Source: Thalassospira lucentensis (GTDB lineage Bacteria > Pseudomonadota > Alphaproteobacteria > Rhodospirillales > Thalassospiraceae). From it: a stretch of 64,000 nt of DNA. Location of the stretch: positions 4,003,001 to 4,067,000 of the forward strand of contig NZ_CP136684.1 in NCBI RefSeq assembly GCF_032921865.1, written 5' to 3'. Position 1 is the stretch's first letter, and each line of letters opens with the position of its first letter. Of this stretch, positions 26,563 through 35,458 are shown one piece after another. The notes below the pieces were generated by a model, which searched no databases, was not told the DNA's origin, and saw only the letters and a program-made list of their open reading frames with translations. The position numbers were made by a program, and so were the translations under genes.

Positions 26563-28020
26563 TCATTTGGGCAATGCGTGCCAAAGTTCGCCCAGCAAAA
26601 CCGGCAGATGTTCCGGGATATCTTCGGCAATCAGCCCCGGGCCAAGATCGGCCCCGGCGCGGGCATGAAGCCACGCCCCCATGCAGGCCGCATCAAACAT
26701 TTCCATGCCCTGTGCCATCAGTCCGCCAATAATCCCCGCAAGCACATCACCCGATCCGGCCGTTGCCAGCCACGGCGCATCAATCGCATTGATTGCTGCC
26801 CGGCCATCGGGTGCGGCAATTACCGTATCCGCCCCTTTGATCAGGACAGTTGCCCCGCTTCGCTTGGCAGCGGCACGCGCACGACTTAGCTTATCGCCTT
26901 CGATATCAGGAAACAGACGAGCAAATTCACCTTCGTGCGGCGTCAGGACCGTGGGCCCCTGAATGGCGAAAAACAACGTACTTGGTTGTTCGGCAAAGCT
27001 TGTCAGCGCATCGGCATCCAGAACCGTGCACCGACAATAATGCAGCAGCGGAATGATACGACTGCATGTTTCATCGCCGACACCAAATCCCGGCCCGATG
27101 ATCAGCGCATTGTGGCGGCAATCCTTTAAAAGGTCGTCCAGACTGGCAATCGGGGCCGTCATGATGCCCGGGCTGTCAGCCGCATAGACCGGAAGCGCCG
27201 AAGGATCAGCAACAACCGTAAGCAACCCTGCCCCGGCGCGCCGCGCCGCACGTGCTACCAGTCGCCCTGCCCCGGTCATGGATGCCCCCCCCACCACCAG
27301 CAGATGACCACGATGATATTTGTGCCCGTCAACACCTGGCCAATGTATTCCCGCCCGCCAGATACCGGGCTCGTTCCGCATCAAAGACGGGCGTATATCG
27401 CGGATGGTCTGATCGGTTATACCGATATCACGCACAATTACCTGCCCGCACAAAACGCGACCGGGCAATAAATAATGCCCCGGTTTTGGACGACAGAATG
27501 TCACGGTCACATCCGCCTTGATCGATACACCGCGCACTTCACCGCCGTTACCATCAACACCACTTGGCACATCAACGGCGATAACCGGCACGCCACAGGC
27601 ATTTACGGCCCAAACCAGTTCGGCAAGTTCACCTTCGATTGATCGGGCGAGCCCGGCGCCAAACAGGCAATCAACAATCAGGTCAGCCCCGACCAGCAAT
27701 GCGGGCGAAAGCCTCTCGACCGCACCGTCCCAACGCCCGGCATTCAATGCGGCATCGCCGGTAAGCTTTTCAGCTTCACACAGTAATCCTAACCGCACCG
27801 ACCAACCGGCATGACGCAGCAGACGGGCAACAACAAATCCGTCGCCACCGTTATTGCCCGGACCACATAGCACCGTTACGGAACGCGGCGTCCAGCGCGA
27901 TACGATTTCTGCAACAACGGCCGCACCGGCATTTTCCATCAGAACATCGCCAGCCGTTCCGGCGTCGATGGTTTTGCGGTCGGCTTCATACATCTGTTCG
28001 GTGGTCAGGATTTCGAACAT
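26563..28020 (-). CDS. nnr: Bifunctional NAD(P)H-hydrate epimerase / ADP-dependent NAD(P)HX dehydratase
   Basis: A 485-aa fusion repairing damaged NAD(P)H. Residues 1-210 form the YjeF-N epimerase (VTVLCGPGNNGGDGFVVARL, IVDCLFGAGLARSIEGELAE, VIAVDVPSGVDGNGGEVRG). Residues 225-485 form the ribokinase-like dehydratase (HKYHRGHLLVVGGASMTGAG, ALIIGPGFGVG, TVLTPHEGEFARLFPDIEGD, ATAGSGDVLAGIIGGLMAQG). Both active sites look complete. The ATG at 28020 is behind AGGTG; a GTG two codons earlier is an alternative. It is widely conserved, single copy, and stands alone here. Confidence 0.95.
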   Translation of the reverse strand: MFEILTTEQMYEADRKTIDAGTAGDVLMENAGAAVVAEIVSRWTPRSVTVLCGPGNNGGDGFVVARLLRHAGWSVRLGLLCEAEKLTGDAALNAGRWDGAVERLSPALLVGADLIVDCLFGAGLARSIEGELAELVWAVNACGVPVIAVDVPSGVDGNGGEVRGVSIKADVTVTFCRPKPGHYLLPGRVLCGQVIVRDIGITDQTIRDIRPSLMRNEPGIWRAGIHWPGVDGHKYHRGHLLVVGGASMTGAGRLVARAARRAGAGLLTVVADPSALPVYAADSPGIMTAPIASLDDLLKDCRHNALIIGPGFGVGDETCSRIIPLLHYCRCTVLDADALTSFAEQPSTLFFAIQGPTVLTPHEGEFARLFPDIEGDKLSRARAAAKRSGATVLIKGADTVIAAPDGRAAINAIDAPWLATAGSGDVLAGIIGGLMAQGMEMFDAACMGAWLHARAGADLGPGLIAEDIPEHLPVLLGELWHALPK

Positions 28021-28179
28021 TTTCACCTGTCACATTCGGTACTTTGGGGTAGTTGCCCGATCATCCGAAAATCGAACAGACACCGGTAGCTATTTGTTTT
28101 CCTGATCAGTATATTGCAAACGCAATCGCGAGTCAGAGACTAACGCGTACTTAACGATCTGCAACGAGGCTTTTCCGGC

Positions 28180-29430
28180 ATGCATGTTGTCGTGATGGGC
28201 GCTGGAGTCATCGGGACGACGGCGGCCTGGTATCTTTTGGAAAACGGCCATCAGGTTACGGTCATTGATCGACAGCACGCCGCCGGACAGGAAACAAGCT
28301 TTGCCAATGGCGGGCAGATTTCCGCCTGCCACGCTACCCCCTGGGCAAATGAACATACCCCTGCACAAATTCTGAAATGGCTTGGCCGCGAAGAAGCGCC
28401 GCTTCTGTTCCGGATGCGCTGGGACCCGCAATTGTTTTCATGGGGCCTGCGTTTCCTGCGCAACTGCACTGACAAACGGGCCCGCGAGAACCTTGAAAAG
28501 GCATTGCGCGTCGCGACATACAGCCGCGCCTGCCTGAAAGACCTGCGCAGTACTCTTGGCCTTGAATATGATCACCTTGAACAGGGTATTCTTCACGTCT
28601 GCCGCAACGAGAACGAGCTGGCAACGGTTGAAAAGGCAACACGCCAGATGCAGGAATTCGGCCTGAACCGCCATATGGTCAGTGCCGAGGAATGCCTTGA
28701 AATCGAACCGGCATTGCGCGACAGCAATGCCAAAATCATCGGTGGCAGTTTTACGCCCGACGATGAAAGCGGCGATGCACGCAAATTTACCGAACTTCTG
28801 GCGGACCGGTGCCGTCAACGGGGTGCAGTATTCAAACTCGACACCATCATCACCGGACTGAAACAGGATCAGGGCCGCATTACCGCCGTCGTCACGGATC
28901 AGGGCGATATTTCCGGTGATCGCTATCTTATGTGTCTTGGCAGTTACAGTCCGCTTCTTTTAAAGCCCCTTGGCATCCATTTGCCGGTTTACCCATGCAA
29001 GGGATATTCGATCAGCATTGATACCACGGGATATAACGGCGCCCCGCAGGTGGCCCTGATCGACGACAGTGTAAAGATGGTCTATTCGCGGCTTGGAAAC
29101 CGGCTTCGGGCTGCGGGGACAGCGGAACTGGACGGCTACAACCTCAGAATGTCGGAACGACGCCAAAAGATGATTGCCGATAAGGCATTCGAATTGTTTC
29201 CAAATTCCGGGGATCGTTCGACAATCGAGTTCTGGTCGGGACTTCGTCCCGTAACCCCGGATTCTGCCCCTGTCATTAGTGATACCAAATATGATAATCT
29301 GTATCTTAATACGGGGCACGGGACATTGGGGTGGACCATGAGTTGTGGTTCTGGAAAGGCGGTTGCCGATCTGATCGACGGTCGCACACCTGACATCTCG
29401 CTTCTCGGACTGGGCATCGACCGTTTTTAA
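28180..29430 (+). CDS. dadA: D-amino acid dehydrogenase small subunit (DadA-like)
   Basis: A 416-aa FAD-dependent DAO-family dehydrogenase that oxidises D-amino acids to 2-oxo acids and feeds electrons to the respiratory chain. The FAD motif is HVVVMGAGVIGTTAAWYLLE, followed by ETSFANGGQISACHATPWAN, a DadA hallmark. The C-terminal GLRPVTPDSAPVIS and YLNTGHGTLGWTMSCGSGKA complete the fold. Length matches E. coli DadA (432 aa). No alanine racemase gene lies beside it; the next gene is an orphan sensor kinase after about 40 bp, possibly in the same transcript. Confidence 0.93.
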   Translation: MHVVVMGAGVIGTTAAWYLLENGHQVTVIDRQHAAGQETSFANGGQISACHATPWANEHTPAQILKWLGREEAPLLFRMRWDPQLFSWGLRFLRNCTDKRARENLEKALRVATYSRACLKDLRSTLGLEYDHLEQGILHVCRNENELATVEKATRQMQEFGLNRHMVSAEECLEIEPALRDSNAKIIGGSFTPDDESGDARKFTELLADRCRQRGAVFKLDTIITGLKQDQGRITAVVTDQGDISGDRYLMCLGSYSPLLLKPLGIHLPVYPCKGYSISIDTTGYNGAPQVALIDDSVKMVYSRLGNRLRAAGTAELDGYNLRMSERRQKMIADKAFELFPNSGDRSTIEFWSGLRPVTPDSAPVISDTKYDNLYLNTGHGTLGWTMSCGSGKAVADLIDGRTPDISLLGLGIDRF

Positions 29431-29469
29431 ACGATTGATTACTGGATAACGATGGGACCAGGGGCCGAC

Positions 29470-30582
29470 ATGACCACAGACTCCCCGATTGACGCTGAAA
29501 CCGCGCCATTGGCAGATCAGGTTGTTTTGAATGCACTGCCCTATGCCGCAGTAATTTGCGAACGTAGTGGCAAGGTTCTGCAATGCAACGACGCCATGGC
29601 AAATCTGATCGGCGTTGCCCGCGACCGCATGATCGGGCGCAAGGCGGGCTTCCTGTCTGCCGGACTTCTCAATGACATCGACGACGTGTTCGCATCAGGC
29701 CGTACGTGGCGCGGGGATATCGTGCTGGTCAATGCCAGCAACGAAAGCCATATGTGCGATCTCTCCATTGCTCCGTTGGAATATTTCCGTGAAAGCGAAA
29801 CCTGCACAGCGGTCCTGATGACGCTTCTGGAAAATGACCGGCAGCAACAGGCAGAACGCACCTTAATGGAACAGAATCGCGACCGGTCAGATGCCAATGC
29901 GTCAAAATCGGACTTCATAGCGAATATGGGGCATGAATTGCGCACCCCGCTTAACGCCATCATCGGGAACTCAGAACTGATCGCGCAGGGTGTTCTGGGC
30001 GAGCTTTCCGAGAGCTATCGTGATTGCGGACGAGACGTTCACGAGGCCGGAACCCACCTTCTGGAACTCGTGAACAATGTTCTTGATGTTTCCAAACTGT
30101 CAAACGGTTCGATGGCGCTGCAACTGGCCGAGGATGACATCAGTTCCGTGACGCAGGAAGCAGCAAAGCTTGTTCGCGACGATATCAAGAAACGGCATCA
30201 TAAACTGACCCTGAATTTGCCAGAAAAACCGCTGGTGATGCCATGCGACCGGCTGAAACTGAAACAAATCCTGATCAATATCCTGAGTAATGCGGCCAAG
30301 TTCACCCCCGACAAGGGCCAGATTTCGCTGACATTGACGGTACTGGATGATGAAATCTGCTTTGCGGTGCAGGATAACGGCGTCGGCATGAGCCCGAATG
30401 ACATTCCCCGCGCACTGGCCCGTTTTTCGCAATTGCATCCTTCGGGGGTCAAGGAAAGTGCCGGTACGGGTCTTGGCCTGCCGCTGGCGAAGCTTCTGGT
30501 CGAATTGCATGGCGGTCGGCTGAGCATCGAAAGCGACCTTGGCAAGGGCACGACGGTGCGGATCACCCTGCCCCGCGTTTGA
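29470..30582 (+). CDS. PAS-domain sensor histidine kinase (orphan)
   Basis: A 370-aa soluble histidine kinase. A PAS domain (about 20-125: VVLNALPYAAVICERSGKVL, MANLIGVARDRMIGRKAGFL) precedes a HisKA domain with the H-box FIANMGHELRTPLNAIIGNS and an HATPase_c domain with N-box KQILINILSNAAKFTPDKGQ, DNGVGMS and GTGLGLPLAKLLVELHGG. There is no membrane helix, so it senses a cytoplasmic signal. No response regulator is adjacent. The start at 29470 has AGGGG upstream; an ATG at 29452 is also possible. A terminator follows. Confidence 0.9.
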   Translation: MTTDSPIDAETAPLADQVVLNALPYAAVICERSGKVLQCNDAMANLIGVARDRMIGRKAGFLSAGLLNDIDDVFASGRTWRGDIVLVNASNESHMCDLSIAPLEYFRESETCTAVLMTLLENDRQQQAERTLMEQNRDRSDANASKSDFIANMGHELRTPLNAIIGNSELIAQGVLGELSESYRDCGRDVHEAGTHLLELVNNVLDVSKLSNGSMALQLAEDDISSVTQEAAKLVRDDIKKRHHKLTLNLPEKPLVMPCDRLKLKQILINILSNAAKFTPDKGQISLTLTVLDDEICFAVQDNGVGMSPNDIPRALARFSQLHPSGVKESAGTGLGLPLAKLLVELHGGRLSIESDLGKGTTVRITLPRV

Positions 30583-30602
30583 ATCTACCGGTAGAAATCA
30601 GA

Positions 30603-30632
30603 AAGGCTCGGCTGTTATCGCCGGGCCTTTTG
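30603..30632 (+). terminator. Terminator after the orphan kinase
   Basis: A 10-bp stem AAGGCTCGGC/GCCGGGCCTT with one wobble and a 7-nt loop, followed by TTTGTTTTG, 20 bp after the kinase stop. Confidence 0.75.
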
Positions 30633-30643
30633 TTTTGTTTGCA

Positions 30644-31120
30644 TTACTGCGTGGCCGACTGGTTGATCTGATCATGACGCAACCGGATTTCTTCAGGCCA
30701 GCGGCTTTTGATATAAGACAGCGACGCAATAATTTCCTCGTCGGGCAAAACATCTTCGAACCCCGGCATTGCCGATTGATAGCCATCGCCGATCATCTTT
30801 GCCGGACCATACTTGGTCAATGCAAACAGCAAGTCATCCGGATGATGCCACGTATGACCGGTTTCGTCATGGGGTGGTGCCGGCAATAACCCGTCATCGC
30901 GCCGTTCACGCCAGTTTGCCTCGCCTTTGAAATCGCGTCCGTGGCAGGACGCACAATTGACGTCATAGATTTTCTTGCCCATTGCCACCAATTGCAAATC
31001 ATCAGGCCGCAAACGTACCTGTTTGGCATCTTCTGTCTGGCTGTTGCCATAAACGACCAAACCAATCACGAAGATTGCAGATAGAGCTCCGCCGATGGCG
31101 AAAATCGACTTCTTTTTCAC
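30644..31120 (-). CDS. Membrane-anchored c-type cytochrome of the copper operon
   Basis: A 158-aa protein with an N-terminal membrane segment (KKKSIFAIGGALSAIFVIGL) and one class I cytochrome c domain in the periplasm. Haem attachment is in NCASCHGRDFKGEANW, and the axial Met is probably in YQSAMPGFEDVLPDEEIIAS. GTG at 31120 is preferred because GAAGGAAG stands seven to eight bases upstream; ATG at 31141 is the alternative. It lies 32 bp after cueR on the same strand, so it is likely read with copA-cueR. The role could be electron transfer linked to copper stress; that is inference. Confidence 0.87.
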   Translation of the reverse strand: MKKKSIFAIGGALSAIFVIGLVVYGNSQTEDAKQVRLRPDDLQLVAMGKKIYDVNCASCHGRDFKGEANWRERRDDGLLPAPPHDETGHTWHHPDDLLFALTKYGPAKMIGDGYQSAMPGFEDVLPDEEIIASLSYIKSRWPEEIRLRHDQINQSATQ

Positions 31121-31151
31121 CGAACTTCTTCCTTCTTTCATGCTGAACAGG

Positions 31152-31535
31152 CTATCCAGCCAGATCATTGATAATGGGGCAATGTGGCCGGTGATCGCCT
31201 TGGCATGCGTCAACCAGATGCGCCAATGTCTTTTGCAGGCTTTGCAGTTCCGCGATCTTGCGTTCAATCTCGATCAGATGCGTTTTGGCAATCTGTTTCA
31301 CATCGGCCGAGGCCCGATTGCGATCCTCGTAAAGCGAGAGTAAAACCCGACAATCCTCGACCGAAAAACCTAGGCCACGGGCGCGCTGCAGAAAACGCAG
31401 TTTGTGCAGGTCCTCGTCGCTGTAATCGCGATATCCGTTTTCCAGACGGCCAGGTTTTATCAGGCCTATATCCTCGTAATAACGGATGGTTTTTGCCGGA
31501 AGACCACTATCGCGTGATGCATCGGAAATGTTCAT
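31152..31535 (-). CDS. cueR: CueR-type copper-responsive MerR regulator
   Basis: A 127-aa MerR-family activator. The winged HTH (NISDASRDSGLPAKTIRYYE, LIKPGRLENGYRDYSDEDLH) is followed by the dimer helix and a C-terminal metal loop. The loop contains C-QGDHRPH-C, the Cys-x7-Cys pattern that binds Cu(I)/Ag(I) in CueR. It starts two bases after the copA stop, with GGAG eight bases before the ATG at 31535. It should bind the dyad at 34068-34082 in front of copA and activate the operon, including its own gene. Confidence 0.95.
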   Translation of the reverse strand: MNISDASRDSGLPAKTIRYYEDIGLIKPGRLENGYRDYSDEDLHKLRFLQRARGLGFSVEDCRVLLSLYEDRNRASADVKQIAKTHLIEIERKIAELQSLQKTLAHLVDACQGDHRPHCPIINDLAG

Positions 31536-31537
31536 GA

Positions 31538-34030
31538 TTATTCTCCGCGTACTTTCCATCGGCGCAGCAACAACGAGTTGCTCACAACCGAGACCGAGCT
31601 TAGCGCCATCGCAGCCCCTGCAATCGCCGGGCTAAGGATACCGAACGCCGCCAAAGGAACGCCGATGACGTTATAGGCAAAAGCCCAGAACAGGTTTTGT
31701 GCGATCTTGCGCCGGGTCGAGATCGATACATCAATCGCACCGGCGACAAGTGCCGGATCGGATCGCATCAGGGTGATACCCGCCGTTTCCATGGCAACAT
31801 CTGTCCCGCCACCCATGGCAATGCCGACATCGGCCGCTGCCAATGCAGGTGCATCATTGATGCCGTCACCAACCATCGCGACATGGCGACCGTTTTTGCG
31901 AAGTTTTTCGACCTCGCGCGCCTTGTCCTGCGGGCGAATGCGACCGCGCCCTTCTTCCAGTCCAAGCTGACCCGCGACATAGGCAGCGACATCTTCGCTA
32001 TCGCCAGACAGCATGATGCTGGTGATCCCGCGCGCTTTCAGATCGGAAATCGCCTGCTTTGCAGAGGCACGGATACGGTCTTCGAGTGTGATGAACCCGG
32101 CAAAACGGCCATCAATCGCCGCCAGAATAACGGTCTGGCCCCGACCTTCGTGATCGGTAATTTGCCGGGCAAGTCCGCCCTCCGGCAAAGCAATATCAAG
32201 ATCGGCAAGCATTGCCTCGCTACCGATCACGACTTTGTGACCCTCGACCATTGCCTGAACACCGGAACCTGTTTTGCTGCTAAAGTCGGTGATATCGGGA
32301 ACTTTGACGCCCTGTTTCCGTGCCATATCGACAACGGCACGTGCCAGCGGATGTTCACTCGCGGCCTGAACGGCTGCGACCATACGCAGCAGCTCGGTTT
32401 TATCCGTTCCTTCCCCGGGGATGATATCGCGAACCGTTGGGGTGCCTTCTGTCAGAGTACCGGTTTTATCAAAAATTACGGTATCGACGTTATGCGCCTG
32501 TTCCAGCGCATCGAAGTTACGGATCAGAATACCGCTTTTGGCAGCCGCCCCCGTCCCTGCCACCAGTGCGGTTGGCGTTGCAAGCCCCAATGCGCAGGGG
32601 CACGCAATGACCAGAACCGAAACCGCGGCAACAATCGATGCCTCAATACCTGCACCGAAAAACAGCCATCCGCCAAAGGTAACCAAGGCAATCACAATAA
32701 CCACCGGCACAAAAATCCCGGAAACCTTGTCGACCAGTTTCTGAACCGGTGCCTTTCCGGTTTGCGCCTGTTCAACCAGCCGAATGATCCGCGACAGGGT
32801 TGTATCTTCGCCGATTGCCGTCACTTCAATATCCAGCCGCCCGGTGCCATTGACCGCTCCGCCGACAACCCTATCGCCGGGCACGCGTGCCACGGGGCGC
32901 GTTTCACCCGTGATAAGGCTTTCATCCAGTTCACTTTCACCGGCCGAAACCTTGCCATCGACGGGAACCCGTTCACCGGGCAATACCCGGACGATATCCC
33001 CGATAACAAGCTCGGCGATATCGATTTCAATTTCACCCTTGGCCTGATCAAGTTTGCGGGCCTTACGCGGACGCAATGCCATCAGTTCACGAATGGCGGC
33101 TGACGCACCACGTTTGGCGCGCTCTTCCATAATCTTGCCCGCAAGGATCAGGGTGATGATCGCAGCCGATGCCTCGAAATAAAGATGCGTCTGCTCGTCA
33201 TGACCGGCCACCAGCATGTTATACAGGCTAAGGAAATAGGCAGCCGATGTACCAAGGGCGACCAGCACGTCCATATTGGCGCTGCCATTGCGCAACGCCA
33301 TCCATGCACCGCGATAGAACCGCCACCCGATCAGGAACTGCACAGGCGTAGCAAGGGCCAGTTCGACCCAAGGGCTCAAATGAAAATCGACACCCAGATA
33401 CATCCAGATCATCTGGGCAACCAGTGGCACTGTCAGGACGATTGACACACCCAACCACAGAAGCGATTTATCGAAACCGGTTTTGTCAGAACCCTGCCCG
33501 TCAATTGGGTTGGACTTGTTGCGTGAAACCGCGTGATAGCCAGCCTTTTCAACCGCGGCAATGACATCCGCATCCCCCCCCTGCCCGGGCAAGGTACGGA
33601 TATCGGCACGCTCCAGCGCGAAATTGACGCTGGCTTCGGTAACGCCGGGCAATTTGCCCAATGCCTTTTCCACACGAAGCGCGCAGTTGGCACAGGTCAT
33701 GCCATCAATATCAAAGGACCGGCTTTCATCCGCCACGGAATATCCTGCGGAACGAATGGTGTCGGCCAGTTTCCCCACAGATGTCTGATCACGATCAAAG
33801 GTGATATGCGCAGAATTCAGCGCAAGGTTCACCTCGGACGATACATCGGGCAACTTACCAAGTGCCTTCTCAATTCGCCCGGCACAGGATGCGCAGTTCA
33901 TACCACCGATCTGCAGGGTAACTTCGTCTTTCAATCCCTCACGTACGGCTTTCACCGCACCGGGTGCACCGTTGCCATCGTTTTTTTCGGGAATATCGGC
34001 TTCTGATCGCCTATCCATTCTGGTCACCAT
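31538..34030 (-). CDS. copA: P1B-type copper-translocating ATPase
   Basis: An 830-aa Cu(I) efflux ATPase of the inner membrane. Two HMA domains carry GGMNCASCAGRIEKALG and DGMTCANCALRVEKALG. The transport site is the CPC in VLVIACPCALGLATPTALVA, the phosphorylation site DKTGTLTEGTP, and the ATP-binding SEHPLAR and GDGINDAPALAAADVGIAMG motifs are complete. Eight membrane segments are expected and visible. The 34-residue leader before HMA1 is polar. It heads an operon copA-cueR-cytochrome c driven by a MerR-type promoter. Export of Cu(I) to the periplasm is the expected function. Confidence 0.97.
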   Translation of the reverse strand: MVTRMDRRSEADIPEKNDGNGAPGAVKAVREGLKDEVTLQIGGMNCASCAGRIEKALGKLPDVSSEVNLALNSAHITFDRDQTSVGKLADTIRSAGYSVADESRSFDIDGMTCANCALRVEKALGKLPGVTEASVNFALERADIRTLPGQGGDADVIAAVEKAGYHAVSRNKSNPIDGQGSDKTGFDKSLLWLGVSIVLTVPLVAQMIWMYLGVDFHLSPWVELALATPVQFLIGWRFYRGAWMALRNGSANMDVLVALGTSAAYFLSLYNMLVAGHDEQTHLYFEASAAIITLILAGKIMEERAKRGASAAIRELMALRPRKARKLDQAKGEIEIDIAELVIGDIVRVLPGERVPVDGKVSAGESELDESLITGETRPVARVPGDRVVGGAVNGTGRLDIEVTAIGEDTTLSRIIRLVEQAQTGKAPVQKLVDKVSGIFVPVVIVIALVTFGGWLFFGAGIEASIVAAVSVLVIACPCALGLATPTALVAGTGAAAKSGILIRNFDALEQAHNVDTVIFDKTGTLTEGTPTVRDIIPGEGTDKTELLRMVAAVQAASEHPLARAVVDMARKQGVKVPDITDFSSKTGSGVQAMVEGHKVVIGSEAMLADLDIALPEGGLARQITDHEGRGQTVILAAIDGRFAGFITLEDRIRASAKQAISDLKARGITSIMLSGDSEDVAAYVAGQLGLEEGRGRIRPQDKAREVEKLRKNGRHVAMVGDGINDAPALAAADVGIAMGGGTDVAMETAGITLMRSDPALVAGAIDVSISTRRKIAQNLFWAFAYNVIGVPLAAFGILSPAIAGAAMALSSVSVVSNSLLLRRWKVRGE

Positions 34031-34057
34031 TCCATAGTCAATAACTTGATATGGGCG

Positions 34058-34088
34058 ACCATAGAGATTCCAGCAACTGGAAGGTCAA
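34058..34088 (-). promoter_or_regulatory. CueR-controlled copA promoter
   Basis: On the minus strand TTGACC (34083-34088) and TATGGT (34058-34063) are separated by 19 bp, the stretched spacing typical of MerR-family promoters. The spacer holds the dyad TTCCAG-TTG-CTGGAA (34068-34082), close to known CueR boxes. Confidence 0.88.
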
Positions 34089-34150
34089 GCGGAAACTGGC
34101 GAATTGATTTTGCATTATCAATTCATCACCAAACATCGGATAAAAAAGAA

Positions 34151-34175
34151 AAACCCCGGACAATGCCGGGGTTCT
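34151..34175 (-). terminator. Terminator after the bacterioferritin pair
   Basis: An 8-bp stem AACCCCGG/CCGGGGTT with a 6-nt loop, followed on the minus strand by TTTCTTTTTT, 20 bp after the stop of the downstream bacterioferritin gene. Confidence 0.85.
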
Positions 34176-34195
34176 TTTGATGGCAGGTATCGACC

Positions 34196-34687
34196 TTAGG
34201 CGTGCGGGTTTGGCTCGCCCACAGCGCGGAACTGGATATAGTTCGGCAGGCCCATCATATCGATCAGGCGGATTTGCTGTTCCAGCCAATATGCGTGATC
34301 CTCTTCACTGTCATCAAGCAGCGTGGTCAGCATATTGCGCGTCTGGTAATCCTCTTCCTTCTCGGCAAGTTTGATCGCCTTTTTCAGAAGATCGATCACA
34401 TGATATTCGTGCTCAAGATCATTTTTCATCATCTCGAGCACGGTTTTGCCGATCTTGATCGGGCTGCGCGACGCGGTATCGGGCACGCCTTCAAGGAACA
34501 GGATACGCTCGATCAGGCGTTTTGCATGTTCGAGTTCCTCGTCCTTTTCATGGTGCATCCGGGTATAAAGCGCATGCAAACCCCAATCGAGGTACATCTC
34601 GGCGTGGGTGTTGTATTGGTCTGCAGCAGACAATTCAGCCGTAAGCTGCTTGTTCAGCGCGTCGATAACCTTCTTGTTACCCTTCAT
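34196..34687 (-). CDS. bfr: Bacterioferritin subunit, ferroxidase-type (no haem Met)
   Basis: A 163-aa bacterioferritin subunit of the four-helix ferritin fold. The ferroxidase ligands known from E. coli Bfr are all kept: Glu18 in AELSAADQY, Glu51 and His54 in DEELEHAKRL, Glu94 in DLEHEYHVID, Glu127 and His130 in SEEDHAYWLEQQ. The haem-ligating Met52 is replaced by Leu. It lies 20 bp downstream of a second bacterioferritin gene with the opposite defects, so the two probably form mixed 24-mers for iron storage. The ATG at 34687 follows AGGAG by nine bases. Confidence 0.93.
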   Translation of the reverse strand: MKGNKKVIDALNKQLTAELSAADQYNTHAEMYLDWGLHALYTRMHHEKDEELEHAKRLIERILFLEGVPDTASRSPIKIGKTVLEMMKNDLEHEYHVIDLLKKAIKLAEKEEDYQTRNMLTTLLDDSEEDHAYWLEQQIRLIDMMGLPNYIQFRAVGEPNPHA

Positions 34688-34707
34688 GGCGTTAAGCTCC
34701 TGCTGTA

Positions 34708-35184
34708 TTAGTCGCCGTCGCCAGAACGGCTTTGAATGTAATTCTGCATCCCGACATTTTCGATCTGCCACTGCTCTGTTTCCAGCCAGTCGACATGTTC
34801 TTCCTGATCTTCAAGGAATTTGACCAGCAGATCGCGGGTTACGAAATCTTCGGCTTTTTCGCAGGCGGTAATCGCCTCGCGCAGAAGCGGAAGGCTTGCC
34901 AGTTCGAACTTCATATCGCAGGAAACGATTTCCTCGACATTCTCGCCGATCATAAGCTTGTTCAAATTCTGAAGGTTGGGCAGTCCTTCAAGGAACAGAA
35001 TGCGCTCGATGGTGTCATCAGCACGTTTCATTTCCTTGATCGAAAGCTTGTATTCGTACTCGCCCATTTCTTCCACGCCCCAGTCGCGAAGCATACGGGC
35101 ATGCAGGAAATACTGGTTAATCGCCGTCAACTGATTGGTCAGCACGCGATTAAGATAACCGATGATCTTGGGATCACCCTTCAT
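34708..35184 (-). CDS. bfr: Bacterioferritin subunit, haem-binding type (ferroxidase site lost)
   Basis: A 158-aa bacterioferritin subunit. Met52, the axial haem ligand, is kept in KEMKRADDTIERILFLEGLP. Three ferroxidase residues are changed: Glu18 to Gln (NQLTAINQYFLHARM), His54 to Arg (EMKRAD) and Glu127 to Gln (DQEEHVDWLE). It is therefore expected to bind haem at dimer interfaces and to pass electrons for iron release, but not to oxidise iron itself. It is the first gene of the pair, with AGGAG before the ATG at 35184. Confidence 0.93.
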   Translation of the reverse strand: MKGDPKIIGYLNRVLTNQLTAINQYFLHARMLRDWGVEEMGEYEYKLSIKEMKRADDTIERILFLEGLPNLQNLNKLMIGENVEEIVSCDMKFELASLPLLREAITACEKAEDFVTRDLLVKFLEDQEEHVDWLETEQWQIENVGMQNYIQSRSGDGD

Positions 35185-35458
35185 GGTGGCACTCCTGATG
35201 ATTGGGCTGTTCAAATAGTGGGATCGACCATCCCCCTTTTCAAGGGAAAACCACGCCTTTGATTACCATTATCAATAATTTAGCCGATTTTTACGCTAAT
35301 TCTCAATTCACGGCATACAAGTAAAAATCATTCGCGTGTTTAGTCCTGCGAATGAAAATCGGTTAGCGCTTTGCCGTCTGATTTTGATCTTTTTTCCGAT
35401 CTTCGGGGCGAAATCCTTCGTACGAGTCGTGATCCAGCTTCATGCCGTCGGAGCCACC

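Noticed and set aside
31697-33103. A 468-codon plus-strand frame over copA
   Set aside because: Antisense shadow; copA motifs are complete on the other strand.
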